Part shown: positions 25,801-34,819 of the stretch, one piece after another
Numbering within the stretch: the first letter of the stretch is position 1
Layout: the number at the start of each line of letters is the position of its first letter
The notes under the pieces: model-generated
Databases searched by the model: none
Told to the model about the DNA's origin: nothing
What the model saw: the letters and a program-made list of their open reading frames with translations, nothing else
Assembly: GCA_947243795.1 (NCBI GenBank)
Contig: OX365929.1
Coordinates: forward strand, 806,001-870,000
From: Saccharomyces uvarum
Taxonomy: Eukaryota; Ascomycota; Saccharomycetes; Saccharomycetales; Saccharomycetaceae
Length of the DNA stretch: 64,000 nt
Reading direction: 5' to 3'
Translations under genes and position numbers: made by a program

Positions 25801-26601
25801 ACGACGATGTGTGGAGGAAGTGGCTATGAATTCATCGTCATTGTCACCTTGGGAGTTTGGTGGAAACTTGAAAGAAGGTGGTGATAGATTTGAAGTTGCA
25901 CGGCGGTGGCCCTGTTGTGAAGTTGGTGGTGGTGGTGGCGGGAACTTGAATTCAGATTGTTCTGTAGTAGTATTTGAACTAGTATCTGATTGAACAGGAT
26001 CTATCTTCACAGTTACACCTGCCTCACCCCCAGATATTCTTTTGGCCTGTTCTTCAGCAGCGGCCTTTTTAGCTTCATTTAGACCTAGAGAATGCCTTCT
26101 CGAATGACCGTAGATGCTAGATTGCGAACTAGTCTTTCTGTGCGAATTGGGACCAGAGTTATTGGTGTTGTTGTTGTTGTTGTTGTTATTGTTGTTGTTA
26201 TCGTAGGAGTTTTGATAATATCCAGAATTGTTTCTCGAATGGGCTCTACTTCTATTGCCACCAGCACTCATATTTGGTGAATTACCGTTCGAGTTGTAAT
26301 GTGGGTGGGGAGGTTGAGGAGTAAAATGATTACTTGGACCTGAACTTCCTGAAAGGTATTGACCTGTCTGTTGGGCCAATTGTTGTTGTTGGGCCATCAG
26401 TTGTTGTTGTTGTGCTTGGACTTGTTCCAGTTGCTTTTGCAAAGTGAATTGCTCAATCATTAGATTCGTCAGTTCACTTTGAGAACGTCTATGTGCAACA
26501 TGGATTTGCTTCGGAGCATTTTTCCCACCTCCTGTGGTTTGTACAAACATATTGTTTGGTTCTTGCGATCTATTATTATTCATATTGCTATTTTTAGACA
26601 T
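22822..26601 (-). CDS. SSD1: RNA-binding translational repressor Ssd1
   Basis: A full-length 1259-residue protein matching Ssd1, an RNase II/Dis3-like mRNA-binding protein that represses translation of cell-wall mRNAs and is inhibited by the kinase Cbk1. The first ~330 residues are disordered, with Gln-rich (LMAQQQQLAQQ) and Asn-rich tracts. They carry several Cbk1-type HX(R/K)XX(S/T) sites (first at His37-Ser42) and two FKFP docking motifs. Cold-shock-like OB folds and an RNB domain (about 690-1010, DPMRRYADHVVHRQL) follow. The aspartates of the RNase II active site are absent at FTDDNEYNILAISELGW, so it should be catalytically dead. It is not the truncated ssd1-d type. Confidence 0.98.
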   Translation of the reverse strand: MSKNSNMNNNRSQEPNNMFVQTTGGGKNAPKQIHVAHRRSQSELTNLMIEQFTLQKQLEQVQAQQQQLMAQQQQLAQQTGQYLSGSSGPSNHFTPQPPHPHYNSNGNSPNMSAGGNRSRAHSRNNSGYYQNSYDNNNNNNNNNNNTNNSGPNSHRKTSSQSSIYGHSRRHSLGLNEAKKAAAEEQAKRISGGEAGVTVKIDPVQSDTSSNTTTEQSEFKFPPPPPPTSQQGHRRATSNLSPPSFKFPPNSQGDNDDEFIATSSTHRRTKTRNNEYSPGINSNWRTQSQQSQQQLSPFRHRGSNSRDYNSLNTLEPPAIFQQGHKHRASNSSVHSFSSQGNSNGGGRKSLFAPYLPQANIPELIQEGRLVAGILRVNKKNRSDAWVSTDGALDADIYICGSKDRNRALEGDLVAVELLVVDDVWESKKEKEEKKRRKDASMQHDIIPLNSSDDYHNDASATAATSNNFLSSSSSSDSPNKDDSSVRRNTSSTINNDNDSLSSPTKTGVKRRSSLKQRPTQKKNDDVEVEGQSLLLVEEEEINDKYKPLYAGHVVAVLDRIPGQLFSGTLGLLRPSQQANSDNNKPPQSPKIAWFKPTDKKVPLIAIPTELAPKDFVENADKYSEKLFVASIKRWPITSLHPFGILVSELGDIHDPNTEIDSILRDNNFLSNEYLDQKNPQKEKSSFQPLPLTAENLETRRTFTDDNEYNILAISELGWVSGFALHVRNKGDGTLELGCHVVDVTSHIEEGSSVDRRARKRSSAVFMPQKLVNLLPQSFNDTLSLAPGKESPTISVVYTLDSSTLRVQSTWVGESIISPSNILSLEQLNEKLLSGNPGTYLSLVQEIARSFYAVRINDPEAKLLPTLSLLESLDDEKVKVDLNILDRTSGFIVINEIKRKVNSTVAEKIYTKLGDLALLRRQMQPIATKMASFRKKIQNFGYDVDISSADELIKAVLKIEDDDVRVGIEILLFKTMPRARYFIAGKVDPDQYGHYALNLPIYAHFTDPMRRYADHVVHRQLKSVIHDVPYTEDIEALKITSEYCNFKKDCAYQAQEQAIHLLLCKTINDMGNTTGQLLTVATVLQVYESSFDVFIPEFGIEKRVHGDQLPLIKAEFDGTNRVLELHWQPGVDSATFIPADEKNPKSYRNSIKNKFSSTAAEIANIELDKEAEAEPLISDPLSKELSDLHLTVPSLRFPSTDNNEQNALDRFISTTETRIENDNYIQEIHELQKIPILLRAEVGMALPCLTVRALNPFMRRE

Positions 26602-27711
26602 AGTACACGAAGAATAAAAGGTAGCACCAAACTTCTATGGGCGATGAAATGTTTGAACGATATGTTCAGATATAATAATGGTGATAGAGGGAAAGTCGAA
26701 ACGGGGCAAATGTTATGCGTTTATGAACCCTTGTCTTCTTCTTCTTGCAGGCAACTTAATTTTCCGTTTGAAGAAAAACGCTGTCTCTTTTTGAATAGTG
26801 GCTATGAAAAAAGCGCCTAATACGGGAAAACGAGGCACCAGCTGTTCTAAAATAAGACCAAAAAGTTTAGGGTGCTAAAAATATGGTATGATGAGAATAA
26901 GCCTTGCAAGAGTATTGTGCAGATACCTTCGACTATTCTGGATTTTAGGTTAGCAAAGGCTAAAATGCTTATTCGCAGAAGTAGTCAAAAAAAAGGAATG
27001 GCTTGGAAGCGGTGTTGCAGATAGTTGATACGCTCCAGTAACAGACAATGCTAAAATATAACAGATAATCTGAAGATGGCCGACGAACTTATTATCTTTC
27101 TGAGATATAGTCTCTCTCTTTTTTTGGGGGGGGGGGGAGATGCCTGTACAATAAGCTAAAAGGATTGAGTTTGTACGCTGAAACTTCGTTTCGTTTGTCT
27201 GTCAAATAACGGGTATTGGACGCTTTCTCTTTATCTCCTTCTTTCAGTTTTTTTGACAAGAGAAGAGATGATTAACAAAAGCGAACTAAAGAAATGAATT
27301 AGGGGAAAGAGGAAAGAAAGAAGAAAAACTTCGGGATCTAGGTTATCTTGTGTGAACTTTCGTTATGAAGACAAAGTCTTGAGAAAATCGTGAGAGAAAG
27401 GACCTATTTGTAGCAGGACTGGTAATTTAATCCTTTAAATGAACTAATGACAGATTCCGGTCTATGGTGCACCTGCTTGTGCCTTTTGATGATTCGATGG
27501 TGGCGATCGAATGGGAAAGCCTGCGTTATATAAGATTAGTTTTTTCCCTTCTTTTTTCCCTTCACATCCCCTCGTGAAGCGTCTCGGCCCCTTTGGACCT
27601 TGGAAAATATAAGGAAGGCGATGCTCGTCGCCCGTGACACCAGATCAGATACAACTAAAGTCTTCTTGCACAACGGTTAGTTCGGTTATGTGAAGATTAG
27701 ATTCTACGTAA
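26602..27711. other. SSD1 promoter and DPL1 3' region
   Basis: The longest gene-free stretch, 1110 bp between two leftward genes. It contains a T7-G12 tract at 27119-27137, pyrimidine runs at about 27540-27562, and stress-element-like CCCCT or AGGGG pentamers at 27301-27305, 27568-27572 and 27588-27592. The last two are so close to the DPL1 stop that their role for SSD1 is doubtful. No RNA gene is evident. Confidence 0.5.
27126..27137 (+). repeat. G12 homopolymer
   Basis: Twelve consecutive G preceded by seven T and a CT repeat. It lies about 525 bp before the SSD1 ATG. G tracts of this length are rare in yeast DNA and prone to length change. Confidence 0.95.
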
Positions 27712-29469
27712 TTATTTGGCGTCGGCATCCTCTGCAGGACCCAACTTATATAATGCATCCAAGAATCCGACAATGAGTTTGTCTGCAACACCGGCAGTCT
27801 TGACGCTCCCGGCGACACCGTACAGAGCACTGGTTCCGTCTGGCGATGGCTTGGAGCCTGACTCGCTCTTTAGCTCCTGCACGGTAGTGCGTAGAACGTC
27901 GCAGATCTCATCTACCACGTGTACACTTAGTCTCGTGAAGGCCATATGCAGGGCAACGGGTTTTTGTAGGGCATTGAAGTGCCAGCCTTTCTTGGCCAGT
28001 CTATCGGATAGTTCGTGTATGTTCAGGGTCTTAGATGAAAACGAAACCACTGAGTATTTGGGGTCACCCATGACCTCCAAGTCCGGAATATTTTCCAAGA
28101 TAAATGTCTTGAATTTCATGGCAGCACCTACTATTTCTTGGCACGATTCGATGTACCCATTTTCCCCCATGTTGACCATAGTGGCCCAGCAGCCTACAAC
28201 AATGGCGCCTGGTCTAGAGCCTGCTAATGTAGGAGAGCCGTATAGCCCGCCCGTCCACGTAGGATTGACGTAGTATTGATGCATTCTCAAATCGCTGTTT
28301 CTATACATTATCACCGATGAACCCTTTGGTGCAAACCCGTACTTGTGAGTGTCACATGATATTGATGTGACACCTGGGACTCTGAAATCGAGTCTTGGTA
28401 CATTTTTGTAACCTGCTTTTTCCATGAATGAAACAATAAAGGAACCTAAACAACTGTCGACGTGTAAAGGTAGCTTATGCTTTTGCGCTATTTTCCCTAG
28501 GCCTTCAATATCATCAGCGATACCGTGAGGGAAGTTTGGGGCCGAACCAACTAGTAAAACGGTGTTCTTATTAATGAATTTTTTTACTTTTTTCAAGTCC
28601 ACTTGATAAGTCGTGGGGTCTAACTCGACATGACGTAGCTTCATGTTAAAGTAATACGCAGCCTTGTCAAACCCAGCATGTGCAGTTATGGGAGCAATAA
28701 TTTCCGGCTCAGTAATACCACGGTGGTGCAAAGCGTGCATCTTGGCGCTTAAGCATGCTAAAAGTAAGGACTCTGTACCACCGGAAGTTGTTGTACCGCA
28801 ACCAGTATCAGAAGGAGCATTAAACATTTTCAAAACCATTGAAACCACTTCGGACTCCATTTTACGAACAGCCGGAAAGACATCCGGATGTAGCTGGTTG
28901 GCGACGCAGTATTTTTCGTATGCGATAGTTTGCAAATGGATCAAATCGTCACCACCATGGTAAACAGCACCAGAGACCTTACCTTCCTTCCACTGGGTGT
29001 GTGGTATCAAATCGTTCAATTTGTTTAGTTCTTCAACGACTTCATCCTGAGATATCCCGTTAGATGGTAATTGTGGGAAATTCATGAGTTGTGAGTCGGT
29101 TCTGATAAGTTCGTCTTCAATTGATTGCTTAATTTTCGAAACTTCTTTCTCCACCGTTCCCTTCAAAAACGGTGAGTCCAGCAACCAACGGAATATTGAT
29201 CTGGAAGTATGTTCGTATGTTCTTCTCGCTAATCTTATTGGTCCATAAACCCTTAGCAGGTAGAGAAAATTGCTTAATAGTTTGTAGCAAAAGGTGAAGT
29301 ACAGATAATCCTTCAAAATGTTTTGCCATGGAGTATTTGAGAAATAGTTCTGTATACTTCTTCTTAATTCATTGACGGTTAGGATCAAAAACTGCTTGAT
29401 GTCGTATTCTTCCACTAGTAAACGTATTGAGGTGCCATACCAATCGCTGCCTGATAATGTCGTATTCAT
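27712..29469 (-). CDS. DPL1: dihydrosphingosine phosphate lyase Dpl1
   Basis: A 585-residue PLP-dependent lyase that cleaves long-chain base 1-phosphates to phosphoethanolamine and a fatty aldehyde, the exit step of sphingolipid breakdown, in the ER. One N-terminal membrane segment lies about residues 50-78 (YLYFTFCYKLLSNFLYLL). The catalytic core has TSGGTES around 228-234, HVDSCLG at 336-342, and the PLP lysine in SCDTHKYGF, Lys376, which corresponds to Lys380 of the 589-residue S. cerevisiae enzyme. The first ~100 residues are far less conserved than the core. It works in the same pathway as SUR2, about 4 kb away. Confidence 0.97.
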   Translation of the reverse strand: MNTTLSGSDWYGTSIRLLVEEYDIKQFLILTVNELRRSIQNYFSNTPWQNILKDYLYFTFCYKLLSNFLYLLRVYGPIRLARRTYEHTSRSIFRWLLDSPFLKGTVEKEVSKIKQSIEDELIRTDSQLMNFPQLPSNGISQDEVVEELNKLNDLIPHTQWKEGKVSGAVYHGGDDLIHLQTIAYEKYCVANQLHPDVFPAVRKMESEVVSMVLKMFNAPSDTGCGTTTSGGTESLLLACLSAKMHALHHRGITEPEIIAPITAHAGFDKAAYYFNMKLRHVELDPTTYQVDLKKVKKFINKNTVLLVGSAPNFPHGIADDIEGLGKIAQKHKLPLHVDSCLGSFIVSFMEKAGYKNVPRLDFRVPGVTSISCDTHKYGFAPKGSSVIMYRNSDLRMHQYYVNPTWTGGLYGSPTLAGSRPGAIVVGCWATMVNMGENGYIESCQEIVGAAMKFKTFILENIPDLEVMGDPKYSVVSFSSKTLNIHELSDRLAKKGWHFNALQKPVALHMAFTRLSVHVVDEICDVLRTTVQELKSESGSKPSPDGTSALYGVAGSVKTAGVADKLIVGFLDALYKLGPAEDADAK

Positions 29470-29882
29470 TGCTTCGTAGATTGTTAAAGAGAGTTAACTT
29501 TCTTACAGTAACTAGCTTATATCCGCTGGAAGGAGGGTTAAAATACCTATACCATCGGGTCAACAATTTGAGGGTTTTATTTATATTCCCTTGTGAAAAT
29601 ATACCAACTTTTCAGTTGAAAAAAGCCCGATGCGGCCGGGCGCCGGTGTTTATGTGTTCAATGTAGAAATGTTAGGTGATAGTAAACTACGAAATGCTTA
29701 CAAAGAAAAATTTTGTGGAGCAAGTAAGGCAGAAGTCCCAAAAGTTCTGACTATTGAGACGTTTCTCTTTTCTTGAAGAGTGCACTAATTACTGGGACAT
29801 CTATATAGTTAGAGTTTAAATAATGAAGAAAGTATATAAGATATGGTTACATTATGTATTACTCTCCAGCGGACCCCGCTAT
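29470..29882. other. DPL1 promoter and HDA2 3' region
   Basis: 413 bp between leftward genes. A GC-rich block (29630-29646, GCGGCCGGGCGCCGG) stands out in the DPL1 promoter; I cannot assign it to a factor. A tiny stem, AGCGG/CCGCT, lies at 29868-29880 just past the HDA2 stop. Confidence 0.45.
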
Positions 29883-31907
29883 TTATGTGTAATTAGGTGT
29901 ATTTGACCTCGTTGATCTGAACCGTGTACCAGTTGTAGCGGCTTTTTCCACTTGGACGTTGTTTTTGTTTTTGAGGTCGTACTGTCGGTTCATTGAATTT
30001 ATGTAATTTTTCAAAAATTTGTTTCTTGATTTAAGCGATTGCAAATCATTTTTCAATGATTCCAGTTCCCTCTTTGCACTTTCTGTGGGAATTTTAGTCA
30101 AAGGACCATTTACTTCATTTTTTAAAAATCCCATTGACTCTTTCAACGTTTTCAAAGTTTGAGCTGATTCCGCAGCTTTTGAAGATTCTATTTGATATTT
30201 GGAACGTAATTCATCATTTTTGTTTGATTTTTCCGCATTGGCTTCTTGTAATGCTTTTAATTTATCCGAAAAAAGTATGTTTTCGTCTGCATATTGATTC
30301 AACTTGGATACTAATGTAGATTCTTTTTCCAGATCGTATTCCGATGAAATATTTTCGGGACACAATTTAATAAAGTTTTCCAGCTCTGCTTTATTTTTAA
30401 GCAGATGATTCACCTTGTCATCTAGCTTGATCGATTCGGTCAAGGCATGTCTATATCTCTTTTCAGAATCATTGATAGACTTTTCTAGTTCCTGTTTGTT
30501 CTTAAATGTAACGCCAATAGAATTTTTAATATCATCCAATTTGTTTTGCCGTTGATTTTCATTAAACCGGTTTGCGTTTAGTAGACCGCTACCGTTTGTA
30601 AATTCATCCTGAATGTCCTTTAATCTTATAACAGCTCTATGCATTAGTTCGGTTTGGTAGGTCTTGATATCCAACGAGCTGTCCCAAAGAGGCAATTCTG
30701 TAGTAGAATAATTTAATTCGGTCAATTGTGGTTGCCAAAACTCGGAACCACTAAAGTCTTTGGAAGTTTCATCCAACGTGATCAAATTCAAATTCGGTAA
30801 GGATTCGTTGCAATCTCCCCCCTCCAAACAGCATTTTACCAACGCAGCATAATCGACGTTGAAGTTGTCAACTTTTGTCTTTCTTGTTTGCAGAAAATAG
30901 AGTAAAGACGATTTAATTTCTTCATATTCTTGGCCATTATCGAGATGATTGTTATCGTCCAAAAAAACCGAATCAGTGGACGAACTTTTGATTTCTGGAT
31001 CTAATAGGTAGTGATCTGGAGAATTTTGTACCAGTAGCTTTATTATTGGGATATTTTTATTGGTGCTGTTCTTCAATAATTGTAGAGCGGGCAATTCAAT
31101 TTCCAACATCGGGTCGAAACTAATAATCATATCGAGGTCGTAGTTGGCCAATAAATATTGGTCATGCTTTAAATGTTTTGTAGTCGCTAAAAACAACCAA
31201 TCGTTAGTGTTTAGTTTCCTTTTTTTCAGGTTTCTCTTCACCGAATAATCGTAGTCGTCCTTTGAATACCCCGTATACGAAGTCGAGTTTGAATTGGAGC
31301 TTGTGCTACTTAGAGAATTCGGGGTCCCATCTTTATTCGTCGTGGAATCCGCCGTGGTTAAAGTGGTGAATTTGTGTTTTTCGTTGTAAAGCGACGTACC
31401 AGATAGTCTCTTGATTCTAAAGTTTTTCCCCAAAACGAGGCCTTCTAACAAATCTAATTCCTTTATGCTATGTGCGATAATGGCGCATTTTATAACCTTA
31501 TTGGGTGTCTGTATTCTATCTCTAAAGATTATCGAATTGATTAGGTGATTTAGAACTTGAAATTTGTGGCTGCCGGCAATCAAACTCTCCGTAGGTTCCA
31601 TTCTCAATAACTGTCGAGGCATGTAGTGGTCCACTAGGAGCGAAGGATGATTGGCGATGGCCCTTATGTTAGAGTCGAAAATATAGGTCAATTGTCTCTG
31701 TGATAGCCGTGGATATGAGTGCGTTTCAGGCTTAGCGGATGAACCATCAGGCCTATTCAGGGAGTTTTCTGGGGACCTACCTACCAAACTTGATTTGAAC
31801 GATTCAGCATGTAGGGATATGAGTATTTCTGATAAATCTTTTTGAAATTGGGTCAACCTTACAGGTAAGTAATAAACTTTTAGTTTTTTTGAATTTTTCC
31901 TACTCAT
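29883..31907 (-). CDS. HDA2: HDA1 histone deacetylase complex subunit Hda2
   Basis: A 674-residue protein matching Hda2, which with Hda3 forms the regulatory and DNA-binding part of the Hda1 class II histone deacetylase complex. The N-terminal ~400 residues resemble a SNF2-like or helicase-like fold without ATPase motifs (FQKDLSEILISLHAESF...). The C-terminal part, about 450-650, is coiled coil rich in Lys, Glu, Leu and Asn. A Ser/Thr/Asn-rich loop lies near residues 190-215. Length equals the S. cerevisiae protein as remembered. Divergent from MHR1. Confidence 0.95.
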   Translation of the reverse strand: MSRKNSKKLKVYYLPVRLTQFQKDLSEILISLHAESFKSSLVGRSPENSLNRPDGSSAKPETHSYPRLSQRQLTYIFDSNIRAIANHPSLLVDHYMPRQLLRMEPTESLIAGSHKFQVLNHLINSIIFRDRIQTPNKVIKCAIIAHSIKELDLLEGLVLGKNFRIKRLSGTSLYNEKHKFTTLTTADSTTNKDGTPNSLSSTSSNSNSTSYTGYSKDDYDYSVKRNLKKRKLNTNDWLFLATTKHLKHDQYLLANYDLDMIISFDPMLEIELPALQLLKNSTNKNIPIIKLLVQNSPDHYLLDPEIKSSSTDSVFLDDNNHLDNGQEYEEIKSSLLYFLQTRKTKVDNFNVDYAALVKCCLEGGDCNESLPNLNLITLDETSKDFSGSEFWQPQLTELNYSTTELPLWDSSLDIKTYQTELMHRAVIRLKDIQDEFTNGSGLLNANRFNENQRQNKLDDIKNSIGVTFKNKQELEKSINDSEKRYRHALTESIKLDDKVNHLLKNKAELENFIKLCPENISSEYDLEKESTLVSKLNQYADENILFSDKLKALQEANAEKSNKNDELRSKYQIESSKAAESAQTLKTLKESMGFLKNEVNGPLTKIPTESAKRELESLKNDLQSLKSRNKFLKNYINSMNRQYDLKNKNNVQVEKAATTGTRFRSTRSNTPNYT

Positions 31908-32432
31908 GTCGATAGTTTAAGTGCAGCTTTTTCGTCCTCGAACCTATATATATATATCGCTAGGTCTTATTAATATTTCTTAGTTAATCTTTTCTTTCTT
32001 CTTTTGTTAAATCTTCTTTTTCTATGCTTCTGCTAGTCCTGGTAAATCTTAGACGCCGGAATTATAAAATGGTTATTCCTGGTGAGATTTTTTTTTTCTT
32101 GTTTGTTTCTTTGCTTATATATCTATATATGTATTTATCAAAGCAGTGAAGGGCTACTTTAAAAAAGCAACAGAAAGATATCCGCTTACAACTCACTGTA
32201 CGATATATACCATGGTTAAATTTCAGATGTGCATTAAGTTGGTAATTCTAGTTACGTTAACAAATGTAGCTCACTTTGAACGACCGGATGAGAAAGTGCG
32301 TACTAAAGTGGTTTTTTTTGGCAGTAAGTGGAAACATAAAACAAGGTTGATTTGTAGAACAAGATAGAAAGAGAGGTTTTCCGGGGAAAGGAATTAAGAG
32401 ACAGAGACACTGAGTATAAGCATTTCAAAGCA
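31908..32432. other. divergent HDA2/MHR1 promoter region
   Basis: 525 bp between divergent genes. A 13-nt alternating TA run (31945-31957) lies 38 bp before the HDA2 ATG and may act in start-site selection. On the MHR1 side an ATG at 32212 opens a 51-codon frame ending at 32367 (see findings). No other clear element. Confidence 0.5.
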
Positions 32433-33113
32433 ATGAAAGTAAACCAGGCCATTTCAAGGTTTCGTCCGGCGTCGTGGTTCGAAAAGACAAAGATAATTCC
32501 GCCCCAAGTGTACATTTTCAGGAACTTGGAATATGGACAAGTGCTGTATTCTCAGTTCCCCAATTTTTCGCAGAATCAGCTGGACAAGCTGTTCGTGAGG
32601 CCGAACTGGAGCAACAGGAAACCCTCGTTGAGAAGGGACATTTGGAAATGCATGTGTGTGGTGAACCTGCAGAATTACCAGCAGAGCGTTCAACTGTACC
32701 AAAACCTCTGCCGATTGAGGTATCTGCGTGACGTGGCACAGCACAAGGACAATGACAAGCTCAGGAAGAAGGACTCCAACGGGCATGTCTGGTTCAGCGG
32801 ACAATACAGGCCCACATTTTGCCAAGAGGCCGTGGCGGACTTGCGAGAGTCTTTGTTGAAGATGTTCGAGGGCAGCGCACAGACGGAAACGCAGGCTACG
32901 CCCGCCAAGAAACCGTCGATATACTGGGAGGACCCGTGGCGGATGGGTGACAAGCAAAAATACTGGAACTCCAGCGTGTTCGACGCTCTGGGACTGGAAC
33001 ACAAACTTATCGAGCGCGTGGGAAACACCGCAAGAGAGGAGAGCGTGGTCCTGAAAGAACTAGCCAAGCTGGAATCGCACTCTGCGGATCAGACGGAAGC
33101 CCCCCCACAGTAG
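32433..33113 (+). CDS. MHR1: mitochondrial recombination protein Mhr1
   Basis: A 226-residue protein matching Mhr1, needed for mitochondrial DNA homologous pairing and rolling-circle replication, and also identified as a mitochondrial large ribosomal subunit protein (mL67). The N-terminus ([16 protein letters not shown]) is basic and lacks acidic residues, as for mitochondrial import. The rest is rich in Trp, Arg and Gln with no common enzyme motif. Codon use is more GC-rich than in most neighbours, which creates a long but non-genic antisense frame. Length equals the S. cerevisiae protein. Confidence 0.95.
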   Translation: MKVNQAISRFRPASWFEKTKIIPPQVYIFRNLEYGQVLYSQFPNFSQNQLDKLFVRPNWSNRKPSLRRDIWKCMCVVNLQNYQQSVQLYQNLCRLRYLRDVAQHKDNDKLRKKDSNGHVWFSGQYRPTFCQEAVADLRESLLKMFEGSAQTETQATPAKKPSIYWEDPWRMGDKQKYWNSSVFDALGLEHKLIERVGNTAREESVVLKELAKLESHSADQTEAPPQ

Positions 33114-33769
33114 CGTGCTCCTACACAATATATAACAACGCTAGTAGAAGATAACATACGTAACACATGTAAATAGTGCAATGCAACAACACAACATGCT
33201 ACCAATGCCGGCCCGTTCCGCGGAAGCACCACGTGCTGTCCTGTCAGGGATCCCGCGAACAAAAATTAGGATCCGAAATGGAATACGCAGGGCCTACTTT
33301 TACTGCTGCTGCTGCTTCTTCCATATGTCCCAAAACGCGTATCTTTCTCCTCCTCTTATCACCATCTCTCTATCACACAGCGTATTAAGCTTTTTAACCT
33401 CCTGATTTCCTATTGTCTTATTCCCTCACCCCGCGTCTTTCTTCGGACAACGCGCTTTTCCCCGGCTAGTGCGGTGGTTTCTGGGTCATTCTTGCACCGG
33501 TTTTTCAGCAATTCTTTCTTTTTGGGTTTTTCAGCAGCTACTCGCTTACCATAATGTCTTAGTTCTTCTTTCTTTCTTGCTTTCTTCGTCCCACTGCGTT
33601 GTTGCTGTTGTTTTGTTGCTGCGTGCCCTGGAAGTTATAAAAGAAGCACCGATTTACATATCCTCTGTTCCCTTGATTGTACTCCGGATCTAAGCTCCTG
33701 CTGTACTGTCTGTCTGTCTGTTTCTCACATTCCAGGTTGGAAATCGCATATACGACAAAGAAGTAAACG
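33114..33769. other. MHR1 3' region and SUR2 promoter
   Basis: 656 bp between tandem genes. It is pyrimidine-rich on the plus strand toward SUR2. It holds an E-box CACGTG at 33230-33235 and a (CTGT)4 repeat at 33706-33721, 48 bp before the SUR2 ATG. No gene is supported. Confidence 0.5.
33230..33235. promoter_or_regulatory. E-box CACGTG upstream of SUR2
   Basis: A palindromic CACGTG, the core bound by Cbf1, Pho4 and other bHLH factors, 534 bp before the SUR2 ATG and 116 bp past the MHR1 stop. Flanks are CC and CT, so the preferred RTCACGTG of Cbf1 is not met. The position is rather distal. Confidence 0.3.
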
Positions 33770-34819
33770 ATGAACGTGACACCGAACGCGACTGCTGCCG
33801 CTTTCTTCCCACCGGCCTTTGGTTTGAAGACCTCTTTTGGATTCATGCACTCTGCACAGGCTCCAGCCGTTAATCTACGCGTCAAGGAATCCTTGCTGCC
33901 GGAGACGAGCGATGGAGTGTTGGCGTTGATCGCACCCGTAGTCGCCTACTGGGCGTTGTCCAGCATATTCCACTGCATAGATACTTTCCATTTGGCCGAG
34001 AGATACAGGATCCATCCCAGCGAAGAGGTTGCCAAGAGGAACAAGGCCTCTAGGTTCCACGTCTTCGTCGAAGTGATCCTGCAGCACATCATACAGACCA
34101 TTGTAGGATACATCTTTTTGCACTTCGAGCCCACCCACATGACTGGGTTTGAAGAAAACGCCATGTGGAAACTGCGTTCTAACATACCTCAAATCGTTCC
34201 GGATGCCGCCCTCTACTACGGCTACATGTACGGAATCTCTGCTTTGAAGATTTTTGCTGGCTTCTTGTTCGTTGACACATGGCAATATTTCTTGCATAGA
34301 TTGATGCACATGAACAAGACTTTGTACAAGTGGTTCCACTCCGTCCATCATGAACTATACGTTCCATACGCCTACGGCGCTCTTTTCAACAACCCCGTGG
34401 AAGGCTTTCTGCTAGACACTTTGGGGACAGGTATCGCCATGATGTTGACCCATCTGACTCATAGAGAACAAATCATCCTTTACACTTTTGCCACGATGAA
34501 AACCGTCGATGACCACTGTGGGTACGCCCTGCCACTCGACCCATTCCAGTGGCTTTTCCCCAACAACGCTGTCTATCACGATATCCATCATCAGCAGTTC
34601 GGTATCAAGACCAACTTTGCTCAACCATTCTTCACTTTCTGGGACAACTTGTTCCAGACCAATTTTAAGGGGTTCGAAGAGTACCAAAAGAAGCAAAGAC
34701 GTGTTACCATCGACAAGTACAAGGAGTTTTTGCAAAAGAGAGAACTAGAAAAGAAGGAGAAACTGAAGAACTTCAAAGCTATGAACGCTGCTACGAATGA
34801 AGTCAAAAAGGAAAACTAG
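33770..34819 (+). CDS. SUR2: sphinganine C4-hydroxylase Sur2
   Basis: A 349-residue fatty-acid hydroxylase-superfamily enzyme that converts dihydrosphingosine to phytosphingosine in the ER. The di-iron histidine boxes are present: H176-R-L-M-H180, H190-S-V-H193-H194 and H270-D-I-H273-H274. Hydrophobic membrane segments lie at about 47-70, 98-118 and 145-172. The extreme C-terminus KKEN is a KKxx ER-retrieval signal. Codon choice suggests fairly high expression. Same pathway as DPL1. Converges with ATP5. Confidence 0.98.
   Translation: MNVTPNATAAAFFPPAFGLKTSFGFMHSAQAPAVNLRVKESLLPETSDGVLALIAPVVAYWALSSIFHCIDTFHLAERYRIHPSEEVAKRNKASRFHVFVEVILQHIIQTIVGYIFLHFEPTHMTGFEENAMWKLRSNIPQIVPDAALYYGYMYGISALKIFAGFLFVDTWQYFLHRLMHMNKTLYKWFHSVHHELYVPYAYGALFNNPVEGFLLDTLGTGIAMMLTHLTHREQIILYTFATMKTVDDHCGYALPLDPFQWLFPNNAVYHDIHHQQFGIKTNFAQPFFTFWDNLFQTNFKGFEEYQKKQRRVTIDKYKEFLQKRELEKKEKLKNFKAMNAATNEVKKEN

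Noticed and set aside
27716-28273. 185-codon open frame antisense to the end of DPL1
   Set aside because: Entirely inside the conserved Dpl1 core on the other strand; conservation is explained by Dpl1 and no domain is seen.
32454-33002. 182-codon open frame antisense to MHR1
   Set aside because: It is a shadow of MHR1, whose GC-rich codons remove stops from the opposite strand; its own composition (many Arg, Pro, His, Gln, Val) has no recognisable domain.
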